42,815 nt of DNA, taken from Deltaproteobacteria bacterium (GTDB lineage: Bacteria > Myxococcota > SpSt-1050). The DNA lies in contig JAOAFA010000037.1 in NCBI GenBank assembly GCA_026416535.1, positions 1-42,815 on the forward strand, in the 5' to 3' direction. The position numbers and the translations under genes were made by a program. The notes below the pieces were generated by a model. That model searched no databases and was not told the DNA's origin. It worked only from the letters and a program-made list of their open reading frames with translations. Shown piece by piece: positions 14,670 through 23,840 of the stretch (positions within the stretch are counted from its first letter, which is position 1; each line of letters starts with the position of its first letter).

Positions 14670-16091
14670 ATGGCCTTTAGGTTAGAGCGGATAAAGAAAA
14701 TCATCAAACAAAACGACATTCTCTCAATCGATTTGAAATTTATTGATATGAACGGGGAGTTTAGAAAGGTAACTATTTCTAAAGATGAGTTCAACGAGGA
14801 GTTGGTAAGATATGGTATTGGATTCGATGGCTCATCTGTTACCGGTTTTAGAAAGGTCAAAGCAGGTGATCTCGTGTTAATTCCAGACCTAAACACACTT
14901 CATTTTGATCCTATATCAGATTTCAAAATACTCTCCTTCATATGTTCCATTAATGAAGCAGATACAAGAAAGCAGTTTGAAGATGACCCAAGATACATAT
15001 GCAAAAAAGCAAACATGTACCTCAAATCAACCGGTGTAGCTGATGAGGCATATTTTGCACCTGAATATGAATTTTATATATTTAACAGGGTCTCATACGA
15101 TATATCGAATAACTATTCTTATTTTTTTGTCAATAGTGAAGAAGGTTACTGGAATACAAGTTTCGGAGGAGATACTTATATACCCATACCACATCAGAAA
15201 GGCTACCACAAGGCGCTTCCATCAGACAGATATTTTCATATTAGAGATAAAATCATCAAAACAATGAATAGAATGGGGATAAAATTTAAATATCATCATC
15301 ACGAAGTTGGTGCCCCATCACAACATGAGATAGAAGTCCCACCAACACCTCTTATTAAGGCTGCTGATAACACTGTATGGATTAAGTACATCGTAAAAAA
15401 CATATGTAGACAAGAAGGCATGCTTGCTACCTTTATGCCGAAGCCATTAGCTAATGATTCCGGAACAGGCATGCACATACACATCCTATTAAAAAAGAAG
15501 GGAAGAAATATATTCTTTGGCAACGAGTATGCCTCATTGAATAAAACGGCTTTGTACTTCATTGGTGGCATTTTGCATCATGGCCGAGCACTTACGGCGT
15601 TTACAAATCCCTCAGTAAACTCGTATAAACGTCTTGTTCCGGGTTTTGAGGCACCTACAACCCTTGTATTCTCATTAGGAAACAGGTCTGCGGCAATAAG
15701 AATCCCCAAATATGCTACTACTGAAAAATCAGCCAGATTTGAATTTAGAACCCCTGATGCCACAGCCAATCCATATCTTGCCTTTGCAGCGATTCTCATG
15801 GCTGGAATTGATGGGATAAAAAATAAAATAGATCCAATAAAAAATGGCTACGGACCATTTGACAAAAACCTATATGAACTTACCGATTCAGAGTTAAAAA
15901 AGATAAAATCTATTCCACATAACTTTGAGGAGGCATTAGCCTCTCTTCAGACAGATTATGAATTCCTATTACAAAGCGGTGTATTTACAAAAAACTTCAT
16001 AGATGCATGGATTAATACAAAATTTAAGGAGTCAAAACAATTCAAATATTCTATAGACCCTCTCGAATACAAGATATATTTTGATTGTTAA
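14670..16091 (+). CDS. glnA: Glutamine synthetase, type I
   Basis: This enzyme makes glutamine from glutamate, ammonia and ATP. The 473 residues match type I. Visible motifs are GFDGSS (51-56), the metal-binding APEYEF (Glu132, Glu134), HHHEVGAPSQHEIE (209-222), GTGMHIH (266-271), the NPSVNSYKRLVPG glutamate-flap region (313-325), RFEFRTPDATANPYLAF (356-372), and NLY (400-402), where Tyr402 corresponds to the adenylylation site of enterobacterial enzymes. Regulation by adenylylation is therefore possible. A TTTTGGAGGATT leader gives a good ribosome site. No glnB or glnK lies beside it. The stretch behind it (16092-16577) is decayed. Confidence 0.95.
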   Translation: MAFRLERIKKIIKQNDILSIDLKFIDMNGEFRKVTISKDEFNEELVRYGIGFDGSSVTGFRKVKAGDLVLIPDLNTLHFDPISDFKILSFICSINEADTRKQFEDDPRYICKKANMYLKSTGVADEAYFAPEYEFYIFNRVSYDISNNYSYFFVNSEEGYWNTSFGGDTYIPIPHQKGYHKALPSDRYFHIRDKIIKTMNRMGIKFKYHHHEVGAPSQHEIEVPPTPLIKAADNTVWIKYIVKNICRQEGMLATFMPKPLANDSGTGMHIHILLKKKGRNIFFGNEYASLNKTALYFIGGILHHGRALTAFTNPSVNSYKRLVPGFEAPTTLVFSLGNRSAAIRIPKYATTEKSARFEFRTPDATANPYLAFAAILMAGIDGIKNKIDPIKNGYGPFDKNLYELTDSELKKIKSIPHNFEEALASLQTDYEFLLQSGVFTKNFIDAWINTKFKESKQFKYSIDPLEYKIYFDC

Positions 16092-16111
16092 CTATTGTTT
16101 GGGAGTTTAAT

Positions 16112-16571
16112 ATGAATAGATCCAAAATACCAATTCTACTTTCACTTGTTATAATAGCAATGAGTGAACTTATACATATACATTAACGTTTTCTAAAAAA
16201 TTTGGGCACGGTAAAGGATTAAAAGAAGTTTTTAGCAAAACAGCTAACAAAGAGACAAACCATGCTAATCAATTTAAATTTGCAATGTCCCTAAGCTATA
16301 AGGCTAATACAGAAGTTGGTACCCATATCCAAGAAATCAAAAAGGATTGAACAAATATTAAATTTCACAAAATGACATCAGGCTGTGTAACACAAAATAT
16401 GTGCTAAAACTCATTATAGAATTTGAAAATGAATTTGCAGAATATCACTCACATAAGATTACCAAATTTTCTGGTGAAAAAAGGCTTAAAAAACCCTTCT
16501 TATACTATGATGAAATCAGATAAAAAGAACCCGTAGAAGAACTGGAGCAGGCACTTAGCAAACCAACTTAG
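16112..16571 (+). pseudogene. Decayed gene debris, possibly rubrerythrin-like
   Basis: The 486 bp behind glnA hold four short frame segments but no intact gene. 16112-16186 is a 24-codon hydrophobic peptide with a GGGAG ribosome site. 16189-16350, in another frame, reads KKFGHGKGLKEVFSKTANKE and then TNHANQFKF, resembling the ExxH helix of rubrerythrin/ferritin-like proteins. 16407-16523 and 16524-16571 share one frame interrupted by a TAA and read like soluble Glu/Lys-rich protein ending EELEQALSKPT. Frameshifts and stops between protein-like stretches suggest a decaying gene or genes. The rubrerythrin link rests on one helix and is tentative. Confidence 0.3.
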
Positions 16572-16577
16572 GATCAA

Positions 16578-19500
16578 TCAATTCAACATCATACAGCCAC
16601 AGCCCGACCCTTCTTTTTCAACTAAATCCTTATCTTCCATTGCCTTTTCATCTTTTATCAACCTATCTCGCACTTCTAATATGTCCTTTGAAGATATATC
16701 TAAGGTTCCAGCATCAGCAGCATCTAAAACATCCTCATACAGTATATCTGATGTCGCATCTTTAAATGCATAACACTTGCCCATATAACAATAGGTCTCA
16801 TCAGGACAAACTATATTCTTGCAATAATCGACACATTTTCCATTGACACAAACCATACCATCTTTGCAAACAACACCTATACAAGGGTCACTTGGAATAC
16901 AATATCCATTGATACAATCATATCCTTTCTGACATTCTCCACTTATGCAAGGATTGGCACAATATCCATTAATACATTGCTGGTCAACCTTACACTCTAT
17001 CTTCTTACCATCACAATTTAGATCACCTGTGGAACAATCTTCGACTGCGCCAGGATGAACATCTCTCTTATAATCGTCGCAATCATCCCCGCCACATCTA
17101 AAATCTAAGTAACCATCTTTATCTCTATCGGGACACCCACATACTCTTTTATCCCCCTCCTCAATCACTACTTCATATTCATTACAAACAATGAGCTCCT
17201 TTTCTACCTTACTTAAATGCCCTCCTACATCAGTAGCTAATACTTTTACCGTATATCTCCCTCCAGCAAGCCTCTTACCTCCAAACATTGCATCATATCT
17301 GATATTCTTAGTGAGATTCTGAACAGAAATAAAAATAGGAGTAGTATCATATAACACACTTCCATTTTTATCTAAAATCTGCAATTGGTACTGGGTTATA
17401 TATGTCTTATCATAAATGGAAAGTAAGATATCTGTAAAATCATATAATCCATCTCCATCTGGTGTTATTGGATTATTAGACAATTCAATTTTTATATCCG
17501 GAGGTGTAATATCAACTATTTTAACACCATCGCTGATAGACTCAGGTCCTGTAATCTTTATCCCTTTCTCAATCCTATATGGCCTTACAAGGAAATAGTA
17601 CATAAAGTCAAACACCAATCTAAGGTCTTTGGTAATTGTATCATTTTTTTGCCCGTTATCAGTCCAATAACTTATGTAGGTCCCATTTTGGGAGATAATA
17701 GCATACTCATACCCAGTGGCACCATCAACCTTCTCCCAGTTCGCTCCTAATGTATTTGTAAACTCCTGACAATCAACATCTTCATCCTTTTCGGAAGGGC
17801 ATTTCTCCTTCCCACTGTTAAATGTAGCTAAAAAACTACCATCGTTTTCGTATACATAAGATGCTGCTCTAAGTTCGGCTTTATCAATTGCATATATAAA
17901 ACCATCTCCTGTACTTATAAGGATCTCTACTTTATTATCACCATCGAGATCACCGGCAATAATATTACCTATTGGATATCTAAAATTCATCGTAAATGCA
18001 AGACTCATATTAATTGCATCTATTGCATAAAGATATCCATCTTTAGAGCCTACAACAAATACCGCCTTATCAGTCCCATCTATGTCTCTTATAGCTATAG
18101 ATGGCGTTAAATCGCTCAATATGCAATTATCCTTAAATGCACCCTCTTCACTATTATAAATCTTGCCACATCCTAGAACCAAGTCTGCCAACAACGTCCC
18201 ATCCAACACGTTGTACAGATAGACATGTGCAGAATCTACGGCAGTTTGGAGAAACACGAGGTTACCACCTCTTACTTCTGTCATAGAACCATATTTACCA
18301 GTATATTCCTTTTTAACTGAAGATTCCCACAGTTTTTGCAACCTTAGATCATAAGCAGATGGTGATGAATAATTGGCGCCAGTATGCCCACCATGATTTA
18401 TCAGCAAGCCCCCAAAAAATGATACTATTCCAGCATACACATTTGCATTTGTATTTTGAAATAATAAAGACCCATTTGTTGCATTTAAAACTCTTAATTG
18501 CCTATATGGATTGATCACATAATCCTCCAAACCATCTCCATTACAGTCAACAATAGTCCTAAATCCTTGTCCATCACCCTGATACCTAAGCCCATACTCA
18601 CTAGGCCAAAGCTTTTGTGCTGATTGAGAGACACCATCCCATACTAAGATACCGTATTTCGCAAGATCATTGTAAGGGTCTGTATAAACATAATAGATAT
18701 CAGGAATACTATCCCCATTTGCATTACCGAATATCATATCCCTATAAAAACCATCTGTCTCACTTCTCGGAGCAATTACAGCACTATATATCTTTTGAAG
18801 ACTATGATTGAACACATTTACTACAAGATTGTTCCCTTCAAACTCACCAAAGATCATAACAAACTTCCCATCTCTATTCATATCTCCAATAGTAGGAAGA
18901 CCACTGTTTCTACTCCAAATAATCCTTGGTGGATTTACTAGGTCAGTAGTAAGACCATCTAATACGGAGATCACCCCAGTTGATCTAGTAGTAAATATCT
19001 CTGGTCTACCATCCACCTCTAAATCCGAGATAAGCATATCAGCAATATAACCTCCGCTCTTCAAATCAGGAACACCATCGTAATCTAAATCATTAACAGG
19101 GTTGAATTGACTATCAAATACAAATACGGTCCCATTGTTAAAGTGTCCTACACAGTACTTATCTTTACCATAATCTACCGGCCTATAAAAGTTATAAGAT
19201 GTATTTATAAGCCCCTCAATTATTCCTAACCTTTTGGCTTCATTACCAGTTACATCATACGCCTCTAAATTATTCCCACGTTTCATAACAATATCCCCTA
19301 CATTATCATTTGCATAATCAAATACAAATAATTTATCCGCAAAATTCAATGATGCCCCTAAGTAAATATCATAATAAGTTGCATGTGAAACGCCTGCTGG
19401 TAATATTGATTTTACTCTCAATTCATAACTGTTGTTTGCCTTTTCAAGCTCATAAAACGCATACCTGCCCATACTATTATCATAAAAAAATAATTGACGT

Positions 19501-20693
19501 TTATTATTTCTATACAAATCAGTACTCCCCACAAATCGGTAGTCATTTAACTCCAATTTGCTCTTAAAACAATTCGTAAACCTATCCCATTTAGCTACGG
19601 TTGTACAAATAAAGGATGCATCTAAAATAAATGACTTCCACCTCCCCACATTAGAATCATATATAGAAGTTATAAACTCAAAATCACCATTACCATCAAA
19701 ATCATCTAAGGGGTCAGGCATAAGCGCAATGGAGTCCCTTTGAAAAGATGATTCTGATGGAGAGATTTGCCATATTGGAGTGAGAAAACCATTCATAACT
19801 TTAAAGGCTATGATCCTCTTACTACCACGAGCATAATTTGAATTTACATAGAGGAATATCTCTTCAGCACCATCATTGTCTACATCCCTCGAAATTATAT
19901 TAGCCGAACCCCATGGAAATGCCCCAAGTGAAGGTGAGACGTACTTAAGTCTTCCGTCCTCAGCTGAATAAACATATAAATACTGATCACCCGGAGCAAT
20001 AACCTCATACAACTTATCCCCATCTATATCTGTAATTAAATTGTTTACTCCACAATAATAATCTCTCGTTTGATGTTCAAGGGTGAAAAGCCTTTGGACA
20101 TCTTTAAAACCTTCTTTGAAAGAATATGCTAGTCCTATCCCATACACCGCCCTCGGCTCCCTTGTTGAAGAACCACAGGCCGAATCCGCTACATATATAT
20201 CTTCATATCCATCTTTATTAATGTCTTTTATAATAACTGCCCCAACCCAGTTAAAATCTATCTCAGGATTTATCCATTTTATAGAACCATCATCGGTAGA
20301 GAGAGCCAATATTCTTCCCTGAGAGTTAACTACGATTATCTCTCTCTTACCATCTCTGTCCAAATCTACGATATCAACCAACCTACTAGCCGCTATATAT
20401 GGTGTATCCCAAACTAGGATATCATTAGCCAATTTTGCCAACACCTTACCACCTGAGATAAGCACATATTCAAGAACCCCGTCATTGTTGATATCATTAA
20501 CTAAAAGTTGCCGCGCTGATAATGAACCTCCCACATAATACTTCCATTTCACAGATGGTATATCTATTTCAGCACTACCTGAGACCATTGCCCTACGATG
20601 AACATCTGATCTGAACATATTCCAGTAAATACTATTATATCCAAGCAAAAACATCGAAAACAATCCTACAAATATGATCCAAACTTTTTTCAT
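16578..20693 (-). CDS. Giant exported FG-GAP propeller protein with MopE and EGF-like Cys region, ending GCGC
   Basis: The 1371-residue protein starts with a Sec signal peptide (MKKVWIIFVGLFSMFLLG). Residues about 30-985 are FG-GAP/VCBS and PQQ-like repeats (DINNDGVLEYV, DLDRDGKREII, DINKDGYEDIY, DLDGDNKVEIL), forming one or more propellers. Next come an FN3-like segment (about 1000-1090) and a FlgD/CHU-type Ig domain (NPITPDGDGLYDFTDI to GGRYTVKVLATD). Then follow a MopE-type calcium motif (DRDKDGYLDF, CGGDDCDD) and an EGF-like Cys-rich region (QKGYDCINGYC, CKDGMVCVNGKC). The tail is acidic and Asp-rich and ends GSGCGCMMLN. The end resembles the Cys motif of MYXO-CTERM sorting signals but without the helix and basic cluster. 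Start supported by a GAGGTGATGCT leader; it follows the 20713 gene by 19 bp. Confidence 0.85.
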   Translation of the reverse strand: MKKVWIIFVGLFSMFLLGYNSIYWNMFRSDVHRRAMVSGSAEIDIPSVKWKYYVGGSLSARQLLVNDINNDGVLEYVLISGGKVLAKLANDILVWDTPYIAASRLVDIVDLDRDGKREIIVVNSQGRILALSTDDGSIKWINPEIDFNWVGAVIIKDINKDGYEDIYVADSACGSSTREPRAVYGIGLAYSFKEGFKDVQRLFTLEHQTRDYYCGVNNLITDIDGDKLYEVIAPGDQYLYVYSAEDGRLKYVSPSLGAFPWGSANIISRDVDNDGAEEIFLYVNSNYARGSKRIIAFKVMNGFLTPIWQISPSESSFQRDSIALMPDPLDDFDGNGDFEFITSIYDSNVGRWKSFILDASFICTTVAKWDRFTNCFKSKLELNDYRFVGSTDLYRNNKRQLFFYDNSMGRYAFYELEKANNSYELRVKSILPAGVSHATYYDIYLGASLNFADKLFVFDYANDNVGDIVMKRGNNLEAYDVTGNEAKRLGIIEGLINTSYNFYRPVDYGKDKYCVGHFNNGTVFVFDSQFNPVNDLDYDGVPDLKSGGYIADMLISDLEVDGRPEIFTTRSTGVISVLDGLTTDLVNPPRIIWSRNSGLPTIGDMNRDGKFVMIFGEFEGNNLVVNVFNHSLQKIYSAVIAPRSETDGFYRDMIFGNANGDSIPDIYYVYTDPYNDLAKYGILVWDGVSQSAQKLWPSEYGLRYQGDGQGFRTIVDCNGDGLEDYVINPYRQLRVLNATNGSLLFQNTNANVYAGIVSFFGGLLINHGGHTGANYSSPSAYDLRLQKLWESSVKKEYTGKYGSMTEVRGGNLVFLQTAVDSAHVYLYNVLDGTLLADLVLGCGKIYNSEEGAFKDNCILSDLTPSIAIRDIDGTDKAVFVVGSKDGYLYAIDAINMSLAFTMNFRYPIGNIIAGDLDGDNKVEILISTGDGFIYAIDKAELRAASYVYENDGSFLATFNSGKEKCPSEKDEDVDCQEFTNTLGANWEKVDGATGYEYAIISQNGTYISYWTDNGQKNDTITKDLRLVFDFMYYFLVRPYRIEKGIKITGPESISDGVKIVDITPPDIKIELSNNPITPDGDGLYDFTDILLSIYDKTYITQYQLQILDKNGSVLYDTTPIFISVQNLTKNIRYDAMFGGKRLAGGRYTVKVLATDVGGHLSKVEKELIVCNEYEVVIEEGDKRVCGCPDRDKDGYLDFRCGGDDCDDYKRDVHPGAVEDCSTGDLNCDGKKIECKVDQQCINGYCANPCISGECQKGYDCINGYCIPSDPCIGVVCKDGMVCVNGKCVDYCKNIVCPDETYCYMGKCYAFKDATSDILYEDVLDAADAGTLDISSKDILEVRDRLIKDEKAMEDKDLVEKEGSGCGCMMLN

Positions 20694-20712
20694 AGCATCA
20701 CCTCACCATCAA

Positions 20713-23466
20713 TCAATAAATCCCTAAGACACGGTTATTGCCTGAATCTACCACTATAATAGCTAAATCTTTTGTAACATACACATCAGAAGGAAAACAG
20801 AGGCCGGTAGATGCTCTGTCTCCATAAGCATTTGAACACGCATTGTCCCCAATTATCGTAGTAACATTACCACCCCTATCGACTTCTCGTATTACATGAT
20901 TCCCCCTATCTGCAACATATAGAGTCACACTCTCGTCAAAATTTACAAACAACGATATCCCAGAGGGTTGGTTATACAAAGCCTCATCCTTGTTCCCATC
21001 TTTGAAACCTCCCTTCACATTTGTTACATCACCGGAATACCTCACAACTGAACCATCTGAATTGATTTTTCTAATCAAATTATTACCAGTATCAGCAACA
21101 TAACACTCCTTTTTTATTTTATTGCAAACAATCCCTTCCGGAGAATTAAATGTTGCAACATTGGGTGCACCATCAACCTTTCCAACCACACCACATTTAC
21201 CAGCATAGGTAGATACTACACCATTTTCAATAATCTTAATACAATGATTACCGCTATCAACAAATACGATTCTATTGTCATCAAGAATAGAAATACCATC
21301 AGGCTTATTTAGACGAGCCGTATCTCTATCCCCATTAATATTACCAGAGGTTCCACATTTACCTGCTACTACCTCTGTAATATAAAGCCTCATATTTGGG
21401 TCACGAAGAACTATTTTCTTTATACAATGATTATACTTATCAGAAAATAAAACATCATTGCCAAGCATTACCATCTTAGAAGGCAAATATAGATTAGATT
21501 CAAGTGAGCCAGCCACCCCATCACCAGCTATATTATATGCCTTATACTCAGAAATTAGCAAAATTCTATTAGAGTATGTATTAGATACATACAAATCATT
21601 AGACTTTTCATCATAGACTAACCCTGCTGGGTAAGCAAGAGGAGTAGCATAACTATCCTCAGGACTCTGAGACCTTCCCTTACCTGCTATAAAAGTAAAG
21701 GAACCATTAGAAAGATTAATCCTCCTTATCATTTGACTTTTCGCCTCTGTAACATATGCAGATGAGTTTTTCCCAAGTGCAATACCTATAGGAGATTTTA
21801 GTCCAGAAATAAGAGTTTGAAGATTTAAGGTAGGAGACACTTGTCTAATACTACCATTATAATCTACAACAAATAAATACCCATATTCATCAACTGCTAG
21901 CGAAACTACATCGGCCCCTGCCAATTGAACATAATTAGATACTCCACTTGATTTTGATATAACCCTAATTAAACTGTTACCCCTATCAGCCACAAATAAA
22001 TCCCCGGAGTTAGACAAGGCTAATCCTGATGGCATCTTAAAACGGGCCGCCTTTAGGTCAGGTGAATTAACATTACCAGATGTACCACAAAGACCCGCAT
22101 ATGTTTCTACAACATATTTCTGCCTAAAAGTATCATATTGAAGCCTTCTGATACAATGATTATACGTATCGGAGATAAAAATCGTTCCATTCGAATCAAC
22201 AGCAATTCCCATAGGATAATAAAATGAGGCGTTTTCTCCATCTCCATCATCAGCCCCTATGCTGCCGTTGCCCGCGACAAGATAAATCGAATGTGTTTGA
22301 AGATCAATCGCTTTAATTTTATTATTAAGGGTATCTAGAATTAAAAGCCTATCCCTACTACTATCAATAGTCATAAATGATAACCCTGAAAAACGAGAGG
22401 ATTCTTTATTTTGTATAACATCCCCTCTATATCCATCACCAGAAAAAATCTCAGAGGTATAAACCCTGCTTACATCATCGTATTGCAGAGCAAAAATTAT
22501 ATTTGCTATATGATCACTTACAAACAGCCTCCCAGATTTTTCATCATATGCGACCCCAAAGGGCATAACAAAGTATGTCTCTGTCAAACCCTTACCAACA
22601 GCATAAGGGGCCTTCATATTACCTGCTAAAATAACAGAGCAGTTAGGTGCAAATTCATCTGTAAATCCATCACAATTATTATCCTTCTTATCACAGATTT
22701 CAACCTCCGGAACCTTTTCTTTAGCATCACATATAACATCTTTCCCATCTAAACTACATACGTATTTACCAACCGAACGGCATTCACCAACGCCAACTAC
22801 ACACTCTTTTCCTAACTTGTCAAAATCCTCATCGGTGAGCCCATCACAATTATTGTCTTTTCCATCACAAGTCTCTTTCTGAGGCTCTTTGGGTATAGCA
22901 TTGCAAACAACGCCCTTCCCATCAGGGGCACAAATATATGAACCTTCAGACTTGCATTCTCCTTTACCCATATAACAGGGTGATCCAAGGTCAGCAAATC
23001 CTTCATCAGTATTACCATCGCAGTTATTATCTCTCCCATCGCATATTTCTTCACTCGGAAGTATTAAGGGTGCGTTACAAATCACTCCTTCGCCCTTTTC
23101 ATCGCAAGTATACACTCCAGAACTCTCACATTGACCCTTACCTATAACACAAACCTTACCAATATCTTCAAAAGGCTCATCGGTCTTCCCATTACAATCA
23201 TTGTCCTTACCATCACATCTCTCTTTTGTCGGCTTTAGGGGCTCAGCATCACATTTGACCTCTAACGTCTTCTTATCACAAACATATTTACCAATCTTCC
23301 TACATTCTCCAACACCAACTTCGCAATCCTTTCCTATTCTATCATCATCGCAATCAGACTTACTAATGGTATCGGCATGCCCTGTGTCTTCAGAACTCTT
23401 TTCACTCGAACAACTAAAAGAGAAAAAAATCAAAAGGGCAAACATAAAGACATATAATTTACTCAT
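20713..23466 (-). CDS. Lipoprotein with four MopE-type Cys repeats and an NHL propeller
   Basis: The 917-residue protein has a lipoprotein signal (FFSFSC, Cys19). Residues about 38-275 hold four units of about 51 residues. Each has a C-x-V/M-GxGxC start, a YxC step and a CDGKDNNCDGxTDE-type end (third-unit spelling CDGKDNNCDGLTDEDF; the fourth has CDKKDNNCDGFTDE). This is the putative metal-binding motif first known from MopE. The rest is NHL-repeat propeller: GVAYDEKSGRLFVSD, GIAVDSNGTIFISDTYNHCIRR, GLALSNSGDLFVADRGNSLIR, VFVDSGNHCIK, YVADTGNNLIRKI and YVADRGNHVIREV. A cell-surface binding or scaffold role is likely. TAAGGAGGTGATTA gives a very strong ribosome site. It is the first gene of a two-gene operon with 16578-20693. 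Confidence 0.87.
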   Translation of the reverse strand: MSKLYVFMFALLIFFSFSCSSEKSSEDTGHADTISKSDCDDDRIGKDCEVGVGECRKIGKYVCDKKTLEVKCDAEPLKPTKERCDGKDNDCNGKTDEPFEDIGKVCVIGKGQCESSGVYTCDEKGEGVICNAPLILPSEEICDGRDNNCDGNTDEGFADLGSPCYMGKGECKSEGSYICAPDGKGVVCNAIPKEPQKETCDGKDNNCDGLTDEDFDKLGKECVVGVGECRSVGKYVCSLDGKDVICDAKEKVPEVEICDKKDNNCDGFTDEFAPNCSVILAGNMKAPYAVGKGLTETYFVMPFGVAYDEKSGRLFVSDHIANIIFALQYDDVSRVYTSEIFSGDGYRGDVIQNKESSRFSGLSFMTIDSSRDRLLILDTLNNKIKAIDLQTHSIYLVAGNGSIGADDGDGENASFYYPMGIAVDSNGTIFISDTYNHCIRRLQYDTFRQKYVVETYAGLCGTSGNVNSPDLKAARFKMPSGLALSNSGDLFVADRGNSLIRVISKSSGVSNYVQLAGADVVSLAVDEYGYLFVVDYNGSIRQVSPTLNLQTLISGLKSPIGIALGKNSSAYVTEAKSQMIRRINLSNGSFTFIAGKGRSQSPEDSYATPLAYPAGLVYDEKSNDLYVSNTYSNRILLISEYKAYNIAGDGVAGSLESNLYLPSKMVMLGNDVLFSDKYNHCIKKIVLRDPNMRLYITEVVAGKCGTSGNINGDRDTARLNKPDGISILDDNRIVFVDSGNHCIKIIENGVVSTYAGKCGVVGKVDGAPNVATFNSPEGIVCNKIKKECYVADTGNNLIRKINSDGSVVRYSGDVTNVKGGFKDGNKDEALYNQPSGISLFVNFDESVTLYVADRGNHVIREVDRGGNVTTIIGDNACSNAYGDRASTGLCFPSDVYVTKDLAIIVVDSGNNRVLGIY

Positions 23467-23565
23467 TAATCACCTCCTTAGAGATATTATAATAAACTAT
23501 ATTACCAAAAATTATAAAGACTTTAAACACCAAAAATTTAAAAAACCTCAAACCTAAATATCCGC

Positions 23566-23593
23566 TGAAAAGTCATATATGGTATACTTTTCA
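23566..23593. promoter_or_regulatory. Inverted repeat upstream of the giant-protein operon
   Basis: TGAAAAGT and ACTTTTCA form perfect 8-nt arms around a 12-nt AT-rich spacer. The centre lies about 113 bp before the ATG at 23466. The form suits an operator for a dimeric regulator; no known consensus was matched. Confidence 0.35.
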
Positions 23594-23780
23594 ACTGTAT
23601 TCTTTTATCACTTATCATCAGACCAGACAAAAGCATTTTTTCCTATATCATACCTACACTAACTATATTTTGCTTTCTCTATAGGCCCTAATGTAATGAG
23701 ACATCTGCCTCTTTTTTACTTCCATACTCCCAAAACAAAATATTTTCTACCCTAGATGATAAGGTAAACTCGAGAAGCAT

Positions 23781-23808
23781 TTGACATGCCGAATTTATGT
23801 GATATTAT
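23781..23808 (+). promoter_or_regulatory. Strong sigma70-type promoter of the duplicated-domain gene
   Basis: A perfect TTGACA (23781-23786) is followed after 16 nt by TATTAT (23803-23808), five of six matches to the -10 consensus. The start near 23815 leaves a leader of about 26 nt with the AAGGAGGATTAG ribosome site. Confidence 0.7.
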
Positions 23809-23840
23809 TATTAACTACACAATCCTAAGGAGGATTAGAG

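Larger units (their letters stand above)
23467..23840. other. 374-bp divergent intergenic region
   Basis: It separates the minus-strand giant-protein operon from the plus-strand duplicated-domain gene. It contains an inverted repeat (23566-23593) and a clear plus-strand promoter (23781-23808), listed separately. On the minus strand, TATAAT-like runs within 70 bp of the ATG at 23466 are possible -10 boxes but have no matching -35. Nothing else was recognised between 23600 and 23780. Confidence 0.5.

Noticed and set aside
20713-23466. Repeat units checked as a possible CRISPR or DNA satellite
   Set aside because: The periodicity is at protein level (Cys repeats of about 51 residues and NHL blades), with diverged DNA. 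No short identical repeats with spacers occur anywhere in the window.
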